Of a DNA stretch of 64,000 nt, positions 45,673-54,872 are shown in pieces. The translations under genes were made by a program, and so were the position numbers. This DNA is from Brevundimonas huaxiensis (GTDB lineage Bacteria; Pseudomonadota; Alphaproteobacteria; Caulobacterales; Caulobacteraceae), in contig NZ_JABBJE010000003.1 in NCBI RefSeq assembly GCF_014218725.1, forward strand, positions 62,001 through 126,000. Reading direction: 5' to 3'. Position 1 is the first letter of the stretch, and each line of letters begins with the position of its first letter. The notes beneath the pieces are model-generated. The model did not search any database. It was given only the letters and a program-made list of their open reading frames with translations, and was not told the origin of the DNA.

Positions 45673-46304
45673 CCGAGGCTGCGGATACGCTCGACCAACA
45701 GGTCCGCACCGCCGACCTCGACCGCTGGCTGTCCAGCCGCCTAGTCGCGGATGACCGCGCCCGCGCCGACCTGATTAAGCTCTACGCCTTCGAAGCCGAG
45801 CTGATGACCATCCCCACGCGCGTGACCCAGCCGCTGCTGGCCGAGATGCGCTACACCTGGTGGGCGGAACAGATGGACGGCGTCTTCGCCGGCGTGCCGC
45901 GCAAGGGCCATCCGGTGCTGGAGGCGCTGACCGATCTTGTCGCGCGCCACGGCCTGGACCGTGCGCCGTTCGACGCCTTGATCGACGCCCACATCGGCCG
46001 GGTGCGCGAACAGCCGCACGATCTCGACGCCTTCTACGTCGGCCCGATGCAGGTCGCGACGCGCGTGCTGGCAGGGCAGGGGCATGACGCCGCCGTGGCC
46101 GACGCGGCCCGCGTCTGGGGGCTGACGCAAACCGGCCGGCGCCAGGAGGCGGCGTCCCTGAAATCCGCCGCCAATGGGGCGCTGAAACGCCTTCCGCCCG
46201 AAGGATTCGCGGCCGTGGCTCACGCGACCCTTACCGATCCGGACCAGCCGGAGCCGCTGAAGCGGCTGCGCCTGCTCTGGGCCGTGCTGCGCGGCCGGAT
46301 CTGA
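45669..46304 (+). CDS. Squalene/phytoene synthase-fold protein (NDUFAF6-like)
   Basis: The product has 211 residues. It matches the short bacterial/mitochondrial NDUFAF6-like branch of the squalene/phytoene synthase family: KLYAFEAELMTIPTRV, then LLAEMRYTWWAEQMDGVFAG and a C-terminal PLKRLRLLWAVLRGRI. The catalytic DxxxD pairs of true synthases are degenerate or missing. In mitochondria the homologue aids complex I assembly. It is coupled to ispB by a TTG start inside the ispB stop (TTGA). A real prenyl-transfer role is not supported by motifs. Confidence 0.78.
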   Translation: MTEAADTLDQQVRTADLDRWLSSRLVADDRARADLIKLYAFEAELMTIPTRVTQPLLAEMRYTWWAEQMDGVFAGVPRKGHPVLEALTDLVARHGLDRAPFDALIDAHIGRVREQPHDLDAFYVGPMQVATRVLAGQGHDAAVADAARVWGLTQTGRRQEAASLKSAANGALKRLPPEGFAAVAHATLTDPDQPEPLKRLRLLWAVLRGRI

Positions 46305-46305
46305 C

Positions 46306-46797
46306 CTAGCCGTTCAGGCCGGCGATCAAGCGGGTCAGCAGGGCGTTCAGCGTTTTCTGATCCTCTCGCGACAGGCCGCTCAAAGCCTCTTTGGCCGTCT
46401 CCTGATGGCTGGGCATGATCGTCTCGATCAGGTCGAAACCCTTGTCCGTCAAGCGGACCAGGGTCGCCCGTCGGTCGCTGGGATGCGGGCGCCGCTCGAC
46501 CCAGCCCGCCTTTTCCAGCCGGTCGATCCGCGCGGTCATGCCGCCGGACGACATCATGGCCGCCTCGAACAGCGCGGTCGGCGTCAGGCCCTCGCGTTCG
46601 CCCGATCGGCGCAGCGTCGCCAGCACGTCGAACTCGCCGTGCTGCAAACCATAGCGCGCGAACAGCGGCGTCTGGCGCTCGCGGATCACCAGTTGCGACG
46701 CCTCGTTCAGGCGTCCCAGCACTTCCATCGGCAGCATGTCCAGGTCGGGGCGTTGCACGGCCCATTGGGCGGCGGCGCGAGAAGCTCTATCGGGCAT
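46306..46797 (-). CDS. MarR-family transcriptional regulator
   Basis: This 163-residue winged-helix regulator has a dimerisation helix, then a DNA-binding domain around LQHGEFDVLATLRRSG and EAAMMSSGGMTARIDRLEKAGWVERRPHPSDRRATLVRLTDKG, the classic MarR recognition helix and wing with D-R-R. It is divergent from a CynX-like transporter, 66 bp apart, with a palindrome-like operator between, so autoregulation plus control of the transporter is likely. Ligand unknown. Confidence 0.92.
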   Translation of the reverse strand: MPDRASRAAAQWAVQRPDLDMLPMEVLGRLNEASQLVIRERQTPLFARYGLQHGEFDVLATLRRSGEREGLTPTALFEAAMMSSGGMTARIDRLEKAGWVERRPHPSDRRATLVRLTDKGFDLIETIMPSHQETAKEALSGLSREDQKTLNALLTRLIAGLNG

Positions 46798-46800
46798 GGT

Positions 46801-46831
46801 TATCTTGACATCGAGATACTTGAGGTCGAGA
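46801..46831. promoter_or_regulatory. MarR operator-like repeats between regulator and transporter
   Basis: An imperfect palindrome TATCTTGACATCGAGATA (46801-46818) overlaps two direct repeats, CTTGACATCGAGA (46804-46816) and CTTGAGGTCGAGA (46819-46831), 15 bases apart. Such TTGA/TCGA palindromes between divergent genes suit a MarR dimer site. Confidence 0.6.
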
Positions 46832-46863
46832 GACTAGCGCGATTTTCAGTCGGAGTCCCCACC

Positions 46864-48069
46864 ATGAGCGCACGATCTGACGCCACGCCCGCGCTCGGCG
46901 CTTCGCTGCTGTTGCTGGCGGCCATCGTCGCCTTGGCGCTGAATCTGCGGCCAGCGATGGCGGCGGTGGGGCCGCTGCTGGATCTGATCGAGGGCGCGAC
47001 AGGCATGGGTTCGACCGCCGCCAGCCTGCTGACCACTCTGCCCGTGTTGATGATCGGTCTGGGCGCCCTGTCGATCCGCCCGCTGCGCCGGCGGTTGGGC
47101 GAGCGGCGCGGCATCTTGTTGGGCGCGCTTCTGATCGGCGGGGCCTGCCTGGTGCGGGTGGTGCTGAAGGGCGCGACCGGCCTGATCGCCAGCGCCGTAG
47201 TCGTCGGCGTGGGCGTCGCCTTGATCCAGGCCTTGGCGCCGGTCGTCATCAAACGGGCCTTTCCGGCGCAGTTCGGCACGGTCATGGCGCTCTACACCAC
47301 CGGCATCATGGGCGGCGCCGCTGTCGCGGCGGCCACGGCGGCCGGTCTGGCCGCGACGATCGGCTGGGCCGGGACGCTGGCCTTATGGAGCGCGCCGGCC
47401 TTTGCCGCTGCATCGGTCTGGCTGGCGGCGTCGCGCGACCCCGCATCCGAAGAGCCGGATAGTGCCGCGGTCATCGAGGCGACGGACCCCGAGCTGCCGT
47501 TCTGGCGTCAGGGGCGGGCGTGGCGACTGATCCTGATCATGGGCCTGGGGACCTCGGCCTATACATTGATGCTGGCCTGGCTGCCGCCCTTCTACATCGA
47601 CCTGGGCGAGCCGAGGGCCACGGCCGGCTATCTGCTCAGCGGCATGACGGCGGCGGAGGTGACGGCCGGCCTGCTGGTGTCGCTGACCATCGGGCGCTTC
47701 CCGGATCGGCGCGGACCGATCCTGACGGCCTTGATTCTGGCCTTGGCGGGTCTGGCCGGTCTCGTAGTCGCGCCCCTCGGCATGGCGGTGCCGATCGTGA
47801 TCCTCCTGGGCCTCGGCATCGGCGCGATCTTCCCGCTCAGCCTGATCCTGGCGATGGACCAGATCGACGACCCCGCGCGCTCGGGCGATCTGCTCGCCTT
47901 CGTGCAGGGCGGCGGCTACATCATCGCCAGCCTGTCACCGCTGGGCGCCGGCCTGCTGCGCGACCACATGGCCGACCTGACCCAGGCCTGGGTGCTGATG
48001 GGCATCGGCGTCATCCTGCTGGGCGCAATGACGCTGGAGTTCCGGCCGGGCCTGCCCAAGCTGCGCTGA
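46864..48069 (+). CDS. MFS transporter, CynX/NimT (cyanate/nitroimidazole) type
   Basis: The protein has 401 residues and 12 predicted membrane segments, matching the CynX/NimT/YeaN family: ALNLRPAMAAVGPLLDLIEGATGMGST near the start, PLRRRLGERRGILLGALL after helix 2, and GLGIGAIFPLSLILAMDQIDDP in a later helix. CynX is associated with cyanate and NimT exports 2-nitroimidazole; specificity cannot be assigned. I chose ATG 46864 just after CCACC; longer frames run through the divergent regulator. A MarR repressor is encoded next to it. Confidence 0.88.
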   Translation: MSARSDATPALGASLLLLAAIVALALNLRPAMAAVGPLLDLIEGATGMGSTAASLLTTLPVLMIGLGALSIRPLRRRLGERRGILLGALLIGGACLVRVVLKGATGLIASAVVVGVGVALIQALAPVVIKRAFPAQFGTVMALYTTGIMGGAAVAAATAAGLAATIGWAGTLALWSAPAFAAASVWLAASRDPASEEPDSAAVIEATDPELPFWRQGRAWRLILIMGLGTSAYTLMLAWLPPFYIDLGEPRATAGYLLSGMTAAEVTAGLLVSLTIGRFPDRRGPILTALILALAGLAGLVVAPLGMAVPIVILLGLGIGAIFPLSLILAMDQIDDPARSGDLLAFVQGGGYIIASLSPLGAGLLRDHMADLTQAWVLMGIGVILLGAMTLEFRPGLPKLR

Positions 48070-48088
48070 GCGGCTCGGCCTCGGGAAA

Positions 48089-49483
48089 TCAGCCCGCGTC
48101 GCGCCAGGCTTTCAGGCTCTCCATCGCCCGGAGGCTCATCAGGCGCTTTTTCGCCCGGCCGCGTTCCTTCAGCGGGATCTTGACGCCGGCCTCGTCGACC
48201 TTGGGCGCCTCGAGCGGCGGCAACAGGCCATAGTTGATGTTCATCGGCTGGAACTTCGACCCTGCCAGGTGTCCGCCGGTGATGTGCTCGACCAAAGCGC
48301 CCATGGCGGTCTCGGGCGGCGGCGGGGCCAGGTCGCGGCCCAGCGCTTGCGCAGCGGCCAGACGGCCGGTCAGCAGGCCCATGGCTGCGCTCTCGACATA
48401 GCCTTCGACCCCCGTCACCTGACCGGCGAAACGCAGGCGCGGCAGGGCCTTCAGGCGCAACTGCTTGTCCAGCAGCTGGGGACTATTCAAATAGGTGTTG
48501 CGGTGCAGACCGCCCAGGCGCGCGAACTGGGCGTTCTGAAGCCCCGGTATCATGCGGAAGATCTCGGCCTGCGCCCCGTGCTTCAGCTTGGTCTGGAAGC
48601 CGACCATGTTGAACAGGGTTCCCAGCGCATTGTCCTGGCGCAGCTGGACGATGGCATAGGCCTTGACCAGCGGGTCGCGCGGATTGGTCAGGCCGACCGG
48701 CTTCATCGGGCCGTGCCGCAGGGTCTCGCGCCCCCGCTCGGCCATGACCTCGATGGGCAAGCAGCCGTCGAAATAGGGGACGTGTTCCCAATCCTTGAAC
48801 TCAGCTTTCGGGCCGCTCAGCAGGGCGTCGATAAAGGCCTCGTACTGGGCCTTGTCCATCGGGCAGTTGACGTAGGCGGCGGCGTCGCCGCCCGGACCTT
48901 CCTTGTCGTAACGCGACTGGCGCCAGGCGATGTCGAAGTCGATCGAATCGGCGTGAACGATGGGGGCGATGGCGTCGAAGAAGCTCAAGGACTCCTCGCC
49001 CGTCGCCTTCAGGATGGCGTCGGCCAATGCAGGGGAGGTCAGGGGGCCGGTGGCGACGATAACATTGTCCCACTCCTGCGGCGGCAGGCCGGCGATCTCT
49101 TCGCGCACGATCGTGACCAGGGGGTGGGCGGTCAGTCTGGCGGTCACCGCCTGGGAAAAGGCGTCCCGGTCCACGGCCAGGGCGCCGCCGGCTGGCACCT
49201 GGTTGATGTCGCCGCAGGCCATGATGACCGAATCCAGCGCCCGCATCTCGGCGTGCAGCAGGCCGACCGCATTGAACTGCCAGTCGTCCGAGCGGAAGGA
49301 GTTGGAGCAGACCAGCTCGGCCAGGCCATCGGTGTGGTGGGCGTCGGTCTTGACGCCGGGCACGCCGCGCATCTCGTGCAGGATGACGGGCACGCCGGCC
49401 TGGGCGATCTGCCAGGCGGCCTCGGAGCCGGCCAGGCCGCCGCCGATGACGTGGATGGGGGAAGGAGAGGGGGAAGCGCTCAT
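48089..49483 (-). CDS. trmFO: tRNA U54 methyltransferase, folate-dependent
   Basis: The protein has 464 residues with an N-terminal FAD-binding Rossmann motif ([24 protein letters not shown]). TrmFO blocks follow: [41 protein letters not shown] and [29 protein letters not shown]. It methylates tRNA uridine 54 using 5,10-methylenetetrahydrofolate, in place of the SAM-dependent TrmA. Length and C-terminal block are typical of the family. The convergent transporter ends 20 bp away. Confidence 0.96.
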   Translation of the reverse strand: MSASPSPSPIHVIGGGLAGSEAAWQIAQAGVPVILHEMRGVPGVKTDAHHTDGLAELVCSNSFRSDDWQFNAVGLLHAEMRALDSVIMACGDINQVPAGGALAVDRDAFSQAVTARLTAHPLVTIVREEIAGLPPQEWDNVIVATGPLTSPALADAILKATGEESLSFFDAIAPIVHADSIDFDIAWRQSRYDKEGPGGDAAAYVNCPMDKAQYEAFIDALLSGPKAEFKDWEHVPYFDGCLPIEVMAERGRETLRHGPMKPVGLTNPRDPLVKAYAIVQLRQDNALGTLFNMVGFQTKLKHGAQAEIFRMIPGLQNAQFARLGGLHRNTYLNSPQLLDKQLRLKALPRLRFAGQVTGVEGYVESAAMGLLTGRLAAAQALGRDLAPPPPETAMGALVEHITGGHLAGSKFQPMNINYGLLPPLEAPKVDEAGVKIPLKERGRAKKRLMSLRAMESLKAWRDAG

Positions 49484-49559
49484 CGCGGCCTTCTAGCGGG
49501 CGGGTGGCGCGGTGTCATGGCCCCCTGCTATATCCGCCGCCGGTCATCGGGGGCGTGGC

Positions 49560-50339
49560 TTGAGCAAGCATCGGATTTTGCGGTTGGGCGAGACGCTGTC
49601 GGCGGCGGCCCGCGCCCTGCCTCGCCTGTGGCGCGGGGCTTGCGGCGCGATTGTGCTGGCGGCCGTGGTCTGGAGCCTCAAGCCGCTGGCGGCGGGCCCA
49701 GCGGGCCTGATCTGGGCGGCGTGCGCTCTGGCCTCGACCCTGGTGCTGGCGGGCGCGCTGGGGCGGATCGCCATCACTGACGATCTGGCCGCCGCGCGAC
49801 GCCTGGGCCTGGGGCCGGTCGGGTTGCAGTGCGGACGGCCAGAGGTGCGGCTGCTGGGCGCCGGTCTGCTGTGCGCGATCTTTCTCGCCATGATCTTGTC
49901 GGTCGTGGCCCTGGTCTTGCTGGCCGTGTTCGGCATGGCCGAGTTGAACGCCCAGGCCATCGAGATGCGCCAGTGGAGCGCGGTGGGGCCGGCATGGAAG
50001 TTGACCCTGCTGGCGGTCGTCACGGCCTTCGCCCTGTTCGCCGTCATCGCCTTCGCGGTGCGCCTGTCCCTGTTCGCGCCGGCGACAATCGGGCGCGGGC
50101 AGATGGTGTCGCTGCAGAGCATGAGCATCGCGCGCGGCGGCTTCTGGTCCCTGCTGGTCGGGCTTGTCGTTACGGCGGCGCTGAAGATCGCGCTGGTGTT
50201 GCTGTGGGGCGCGGGCCTGATGTCTGGCACGGCGGGCTGGATCGTCTTCGCCGTCGTGCTGACGGCCTTGCAGGCTCCGCTGACGATGGCTTTTGTCGGC
50301 GCGGCCTATCGCCGGCTGGAGCCCGCGCCGCCCCGGTAA
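49560..50339 (+). CDS. Conserved multi-pass membrane protein
   Basis: The product has 259 residues. It has about five to six membrane segments, for example VLAAVVWSLKPLAA, IWAACALASTLVLAGALG, LLCAIFLAMILSVVALVLLAVF, LTLLAVVTAFALFAVIAFAV and IVFAVVLTALQAPLTMAF. The TTG start at 49560 follows GGGGGCG, and the protein then reads SKHRILRLGETLSAAARA; longer frames upstream overlap trmFO with no support. I do not recognise a family. It looks like a DUF-type integral membrane protein common in Caulobacterales. Confidence 0.7.
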   Translation: MSKHRILRLGETLSAAARALPRLWRGACGAIVLAAVVWSLKPLAAGPAGLIWAACALASTLVLAGALGRIAITDDLAAARRLGLGPVGLQCGRPEVRLLGAGLLCAIFLAMILSVVALVLLAVFGMAELNAQAIEMRQWSAVGPAWKLTLLAVVTAFALFAVIAFAVRLSLFAPATIGRGQMVSLQSMSIARGGFWSLLVGLVVTAALKIALVLLWGAGLMSGTAGWIVFAVVLTALQAPLTMAFVGAAYRRLEPAPPR

Positions 50340-50359
50340 GCCGAGGCGACGCAGGTCTA

Positions 50360-51016
50360 TCAGGCGGCCTGCATGCCCGGTGCGACGGTGTAGGCCGCCT
50401 CGGTCTTGGCGGCGACTTCGTCGAGGGTGACGCCGTCGGCCAGTTCGATCAGCTCGAGGCCTGCGCCGTCCGGCTTGAGGTCGAAGGTGGCGAGGTCGGT
50501 GATGATGCGGCTGACGACGCCGGTTCCGGTCAGGGGCAGGGTGCAGGCCTTCAGGACCTTGGACTGGCCGTGCTTGTTGGCGTGTTCCATGACCACGACC
50601 ACGCGCTTGACGCCCGCGACCAGGTCCATGGCGCCGCCCATGCCCTTCACCAGCTTACCAGGGATCATCCAGTTGGCGATGTCGCCGTCCTGGGCCACTT
50701 CCATCGCACCCAAGATCGACAGGTTGATATGGCCGCCACGGATCATGGCGAAGCTGTCGGCGCTGGAGAAGTAGGACGACTCCGGGATCTCGGTGATCGT
50801 CTGCTTGCCGGCGTTGATCAGGTCGGGGTCCTCATCGCCCTCATAGGGGAAGGGGCCCATGCCCAGCATGCCGTTCTCGGATTGCAGGGTCACGGTCATG
50901 CCGGCGGGGATGTAGTTGGCGACCAGGGTCGGGATGCCGATGCCCAGGTTCACATAGAAGCCGTCCTGCAGTTCCTGGGCGGCGCGTTCGGCGAGTTGTT
51001 CGCGGGTGCGGGGCAT
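50360..51016 (-). CDS. scoB: 3-oxoacid CoA-transferase subunit B
   Basis: The 218-residue B (beta) subunit of succinyl-CoA:3-oxoacid CoA transferase, or an acetoacetate-type CoA transferase, has the CoA-transferase family I features: [19 protein letters not shown] at the start and [14 protein letters not shown] with the expected catalytic glutamate in [23 protein letters not shown] is the other conserved block. It forms a two-gene operon with the A subunit, two bases downstream of it. It feeds ketone bodies or acetoacetate into acetyl-CoA. Confidence 0.95.
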   Translation of the reverse strand: MPRTREQLAERAAQELQDGFYVNLGIGIPTLVANYIPAGMTVTLQSENGMLGMGPFPYEGDEDPDLINAGKQTITEIPESSYFSSADSFAMIRGGHINLSILGAMEVAQDGDIANWMIPGKLVKGMGGAMDLVAGVKRVVVVMEHANKHGQSKVLKACTLPLTGTGVVSRIITDLATFDLKPDGAGLELIELADGVTLDEVAAKTEAAYTVAPGMQAA

Positions 51017-51018
51017 GA

Positions 51019-51744
51019 TCAGACCTCCGATCCGGCGGCGGCGCCGGCGGCACGTTGACGGACGGTGCGCTGTTCGATGCGCTTTTCGGACACGGTCTGG
51101 ACCAGGCGGTCGACGTAGACGCCCGGCGTGTGGATGTGGTCGGGATCCAGCGAACCGACGGGGACGATCTCTTCGACCTCGACGACCGTGACCTTGCCGG
51201 CGGTGGCCATCATCGGGTTGAAGTTGCGGGCGGTCTTGCGGAACACCAGGTTGCCGCGCTCGTCGGCCTTCCAGGCCTTGACGATGGACAGGTCGGCCAC
51301 GAGGCCCGTTTCCATGACATAGTCGCGGCCGTTGAAGTTGCGAACCTCCTTGCCCTCGGCGACCAGGGTGCCGACGCCGGTGGCGGTGAAGAAGGCGGGG
51401 ATGCCCGCGCCGCCAGCGCGGATGCGCTCGGCCAGGGTCCCTTGCGGGTTGAACTCCAGCTCCAGCTCGCCGGCCAGATACTGGCGCTCGAACTCCTTGT
51501 TCTCACCGACGTAGGAACTGATCATCTTGGCGATCTGGCGGGTGCCCAGCAGCTGGCCCAGGCCGAAGCCGTCGACGCCGGCGTTGTTGGAGATGACCGT
51601 CAGGCCCTTGACGCCGCTGTCGCGCAGGGCGGCGATCAGGTTCTCGGGGATGCCGCACAGGCCGAAGCCGCCGGACATGACCGTCATGCCGTCGAAGGTC
51701 AGGCCCTCCAGCGCGGACGTGACGTCAGCGTAGATCTTTCCCAT
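51019..51744 (-). CDS. scoA: 3-oxoacid CoA-transferase subunit A
   Basis: The 241-residue A (alpha) subunit has [22 protein letters not shown], containing the SGGFG..G.P CoA-transferase A signature, and [16 protein letters not shown] and [20 protein letters not shown] [13 protein letters not shown] chose ATG 51744, preceded by GGGAGAG; a longer frame adds 15 residues without a site. It pairs with scoB to form the heteromer. The pair is transcribed away from the Cfa-like gene, with a ~320-bp gap. Confidence 0.95.
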   Translation of the reverse strand: MGKIYADVTSALEGLTFDGMTVMSGGFGLCGIPENLIAALRDSGVKGLTVISNNAGVDGFGLGQLLGTRQIAKMISSYVGENKEFERQYLAGELELEFNPQGTLAERIRAGGAGIPAFFTATGVGTLVAEGKEVRNFNGRDYVMETGLVADLSIVKAWKADERGNLVFRKTARNFNPMMATAGKVTVVEVEEIVPVGSLDPDHIHTPGVYVDRLVQTVSEKRIEQRTVRQRAAGAAAGSEV

Positions 51745-52067
51745 CGCTCTCCCTTTTTCACTGCCTGATGAATATCGGCTTTTGACCACGCCTAACGCGG
51801 GGGCGGGCGGGGGGCAAGACGCGGCGTCGATCCGACGCGGCGATTTCAGACGGCGAAGGCGAAAAACAGAGTCTAATTCGTCTGAACCGACGGCGAGGCG
51901 GGTTCAAAAAAGAGGGTGCAATTGGTGCACTTTCTTCGGAATCGGTCGGCGCGGGCGACTGATGTCGGCATCCTTGGGGTTGCGTTCAAGAGGGCGAGGC
52001 ATCCATCGGGGGCGAGGCGTCGTATTGCAGTCAAGCCAGCAGCAAGACCCGACGATCGAGGACGCCG
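51745..52067. other. 323-bp intergenic region with divergent promoters and a GTGCAATT motif
   Basis: No credible gene is seen. The region separates scoA (leftward) from the Cfa-like gene (rightward). It contains GTGCAATTGGTGCAC at 51916-51930, sharing the octamer found four times at 31173-31281, and an A-rich patch just before it (TTCAAAAAAGAGG). It is likely to hold the promoters of both transcription units. Confidence 0.5.
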
Positions 52068-53093
52068 ATGAACCTGACCAATGTCGCCATTCGCCAGCTT
52101 CAGGACGCGCCGTTCCCGGACTTCGTGACACGTCCGGCGATCGACAGCCTAGTGACGGAAGCCCGAAAGCGACTGGATCGCGACGGGCCGCACGACGAGG
52201 CGGCCTTTGCGCGCGAAATGGCCCAGCGCGCTATCGCCGAACATACGGATGCGGCGAACCAGCAGCATTACGAACTGCCGCCCGAGTTCTTCCAGCTGTG
52301 CCTGGGCAAGCGGCTGAAATACTCCTGCTGCCTCTATCCCACGGGCCGCGAGACGCTGGATCAGGCGGAGGAGGCGGCGCTGGCCGAGACCTGCGCCCAT
52401 GCCGATCTGAAGGACGGTCAGACGATTCTGGAGATGGGCTGCGGCTGGGGCTCGCTGTCGCTGTGGATGGCCGAGACCTATCCGAATGCGAAGATCACGG
52501 CGGTGTCGAACAGCCACGGCCAGCGCGGCCATAACGAAGCGCAGGCGGCGGCGCGGGGCCTGACCAATCTGACGGTCATCACCCAGGACATGAACGCCTT
52601 CGACACCGAGCAGCGGTTCGACCGCATCGTCTCGGTGGAGATGTTCGAGCATATGGCCAACTGGCGCGCCCTGCTGACCAAGGCGAGGCGCTGGCTGACG
52701 CCGGACGGGCGGATGTTCATCCACGTCTTCACGCACCGCAACGCGCCCTATCGGTTCGACCATACCGACAGCGGCGACTTCATCGCCCAGCACTTCTTCA
52801 CTGGCGGGGTCATGCCCAGCCACGGTTTGATCCGACAGTTTCCCGACCTGTTCGCGGTCGAGCAGGAATGGTCCTGGAACGGCGGTCACTATGCGAAGAC
52901 CGCCAACGACTGGCTGGCGAACATGGACCGGAACGCCGCGCGGATCGCGGTGTTGATGCGTGAGACCTATGGCGACGACGCCAAGCTTTGGACCCGTCGC
53001 TGGCGGCGCTTCTATCTGGCGACGGCCGGTCTGTTCGGAAACGACGAGGGCCGCACCTGGGCGGTCAGCCACTATCGCCTGAAGCCGGCTTAA
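52068..53093 (+). CDS. Cyclopropane-fatty-acyl-phospholipid synthase-family methyltransferase
   Basis: This 341-residue SAM-dependent methyltransferase of the Cfa/CmaA type has HYELPPEFFQLCLGKRLKYSCCLYP (the lipid-binding entry region), SAM motif I ILEMGCGWGSLSLWMAE, and SVEMFEHMANW plus the C-terminal GGHYAKTANDWLANMD. These fit enzymes that add a methylene bridge or methyl group to fatty acyl chains of phospholipids. It is a little shorter than E. coli Cfa. The DUF2177 membrane protein follows after 11 bases, the usual company of this subfamily. Confidence 0.88.
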   Translation: MNLTNVAIRQLQDAPFPDFVTRPAIDSLVTEARKRLDRDGPHDEAAFAREMAQRAIAEHTDAANQQHYELPPEFFQLCLGKRLKYSCCLYPTGRETLDQAEEAALAETCAHADLKDGQTILEMGCGWGSLSLWMAETYPNAKITAVSNSHGQRGHNEAQAAARGLTNLTVITQDMNAFDTEQRFDRIVSVEMFEHMANWRALLTKARRWLTPDGRMFIHVFTHRNAPYRFDHTDSGDFIAQHFFTGGVMPSHGLIRQFPDLFAVEQEWSWNGGHYAKTANDWLANMDRNAARIAVLMRETYGDDAKLWTRRWRRFYLATAGLFGNDEGRTWAVSHYRLKPA

Positions 53094-53104
53094 GGGAGAC
53101 GAGG

Positions 53105-53518
53105 ATGATCAAATATGTCGCGGCCTATCTCGGGGCCGGCCTGACCTTTGCAGCCATCGATTTCGTCTGGCTGACCACCATGACGAACCGGCTATACAAG
53201 CCCGTCATCGGGCCGATCATGGCCGACAAGCCGGACATGAAGGCGGCGGTGGCCTTCTATCTGATCTCCATCGCCGGGACCGTGTTCCTGGCGATTGCGC
53301 CGGCCCTGAAGGAGGGGAACTGGACGCGGGCGGCGATCAATGGGGCGGCCCTGGGCTTCGTCGCCTACGCCACCTACGACCTGACCAATCAGGCGACGCT
53401 GGCGGTGTGGCAGACCAAGCTGACGATCATCGACCTGATCTGGGGCACGACCCTGACGATGCTGTCGGCGACCGGCGGTTATTTCGCTGCGCGTTGGGCC
53501 GAGGGCCGTTTCGGCTAA
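53105..53518 (+). CDS. DUF2177 family membrane protein
   Basis: This 137-residue protein has about four membrane segments: VAAYLGAGLTFAAIDFVWL, AFYLISIAGTVFLAIAPAL, INGAALGFVAYATYDLTN and LIWGTTLTMLSATGGYFAA. The D-F-V-W-L and Y-D-L-T-N blocks match DUF2177. ATG 53105 follows GAGG. It is in an operon with the Cfa-like gene. Such proteins commonly neighbour Cfa-type and DUF1295/DUF1365 genes, suggesting a role in membrane lipid modification, but the function is unknown. Confidence 0.85.
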   Translation: MIKYVAAYLGAGLTFAAIDFVWLTTMTNRLYKPVIGPIMADKPDMKAAVAFYLISIAGTVFLAIAPALKEGNWTRAAINGAALGFVAYATYDLTNQATLAVWQTKLTIIDLIWGTTLTMLSATGGYFAARWAEGRFG

Positions 53519-53597
53519 GCCGCCCGACCGCCCCGCGCTTGCGATTGCGACCTTGCGTGTCTAAAGCTCGCGCCAGGGTTGATCGCGGGGGCGACAG

Positions 53598-54872
53598 TTG
53601 GGGGATGGCAAGCACCGATTGCTGTCGGCGCGCGGCGCGGCCGATGCGGGCTGGGTCTATGGCGCGCATGTCGCCCGCTATGTCTCGCCGCTGTTGCTCT
53701 ATCCGGTTCTGACGCGACGCTTGGGGTTGGAAGGCTTCGGGGTGTTCGCCTCGGCCATCGCCCTGGCCTTGGTGGTGTCGGTGGTGGTCGATTACGGGCA
53801 ATCGCTGTCGGGGCCGCGTGACATCGCCGGAGCCGTCGAAGGACGCGGTGTGGTAGTCGGTCAGGCCCTGGCCATGCGCGGCGTTCTGATCCTGCCCGCC
53901 GCTGCGGTCGGCGTCGGTCTGGCGGCCCTCAATCCGGTTCTGGAAGGCGCCAGTGGCGTCGTGGCGATGGCGGTCGTGCTGGGAATCGGGCAGGGGGCCA
54001 GCCTGCTGTGGTTCTTTCAGGGTATTCGCGATCCCGGTCCGGCAGCGATGCTGGAGGTCGGCTTTGCCCTGGCCGCGACGGGCGTCGTTCTGGCGCTGCC
54101 CGACTTGAGCGTCGGCGGTGTGCTGGCCGTCCAGGCGGGCGGCGTCTGGGCCGGATGGATCGCGACCGGCGCCCTGTTGCTGCGACGGCAGACGGTTCAG
54201 GCGCCGGAGCGGGGCTTTGTAAGGCGCGTCCTGATTCAGGGCGGTCCGCTGTTCGCCGGTCGGGCGGTGATCGTCGCCTATACGGGGGCGGGCGTTCTGG
54301 TCGTCGCGGCGCTGGCCGGGCCGGCGCAGGCGGCGCTTTATGGGGCGGCGGACCGGCTGGTCGCGGCGTCCGGATCGCTGATGCGGCCGCTGGCCGGCCT
54401 GATTGCGCCCCGGATCGCCGGACTGCTGGAACAGGATCCGGCGGCGGCGTTTCGCACGGCGCGATGGACGCTAGCCGCATCGACGGGGGCGTTCGTGCTG
54501 CTGGCGGCGGCGCTGACGCTGACGGCGCCGCTGCTGATCCGGCTGTTGTTCGGGCCGGGGTTTGCGGCCGCCGTCGAGGTGCTGCGTCTTCTGGCCTGGG
54601 TGCTGCCGCTGGTGGCCGTCAGCCAGGTGCTGGGGCTGCATCTGATGAACCCGCTGCGGATGGATGGACGGTTCGCGTTGATCGTGGCGCTGGGCTGTGT
54701 TGCGACGCTGGGGCCGGCGGTGATGCTGGCGCCCGGTCTTGGCGGGGTCGGCATGGCGGGGGCGCGGATCATCGGCGAGACGGCGGTGGTCGTGGCGTGT
54801 CTGATCGGGTTGAGGGCGCATTGGGGCGCGCTGTTCCAGACCGGCGGGAGGCGCGATGTCCCGGCGATATGA
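53598..54872 (+). CDS. Polysaccharide flippase (Wzx/MATE-like)
   Basis: The protein has 424 residues and many membrane segments, matching the polysaccharide biosynthesis/O-antigen flippase family (RfbX/Wzx): ARYVSPLLLYPVLTRRLGLEGFG at the start, in the usual YpilaRvLGpegfG form. It would move lipid-linked repeat units across the inner membrane. The TTG start at 53598 comes after GCGACAG, weakly. The mutase gene starts 17 bases before its stop, so expression is coupled. Codons here favour G at the third position (GCG, CGG, GGG), unlike gyrA, which favours C. Confidence 0.88.
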   Translation: MGDGKHRLLSARGAADAGWVYGAHVARYVSPLLLYPVLTRRLGLEGFGVFASAIALALVVSVVVDYGQSLSGPRDIAGAVEGRGVVVGQALAMRGVLILPAAAVGVGLAALNPVLEGASGVVAMAVVLGIGQGASLLWFFQGIRDPGPAAMLEVGFALAATGVVLALPDLSVGGVLAVQAGGVWAGWIATGALLLRRQTVQAPERGFVRRVLIQGGPLFAGRAVIVAYTGAGVLVVAALAGPAQAALYGAADRLVAASGSLMRPLAGLIAPRIAGLLEQDPAAAFRTARWTLAASTGAFVLLAAALTLTAPLLIRLLFGPGFAAAVEVLRLLAWVLPLVAVSQVLGLHLMNPLRMDGRFALIVALGCVATLGPAVMLAPGLGGVGMAGARIIGETAVVVACLIGLRAHWGALFQTGGRRDVPAI

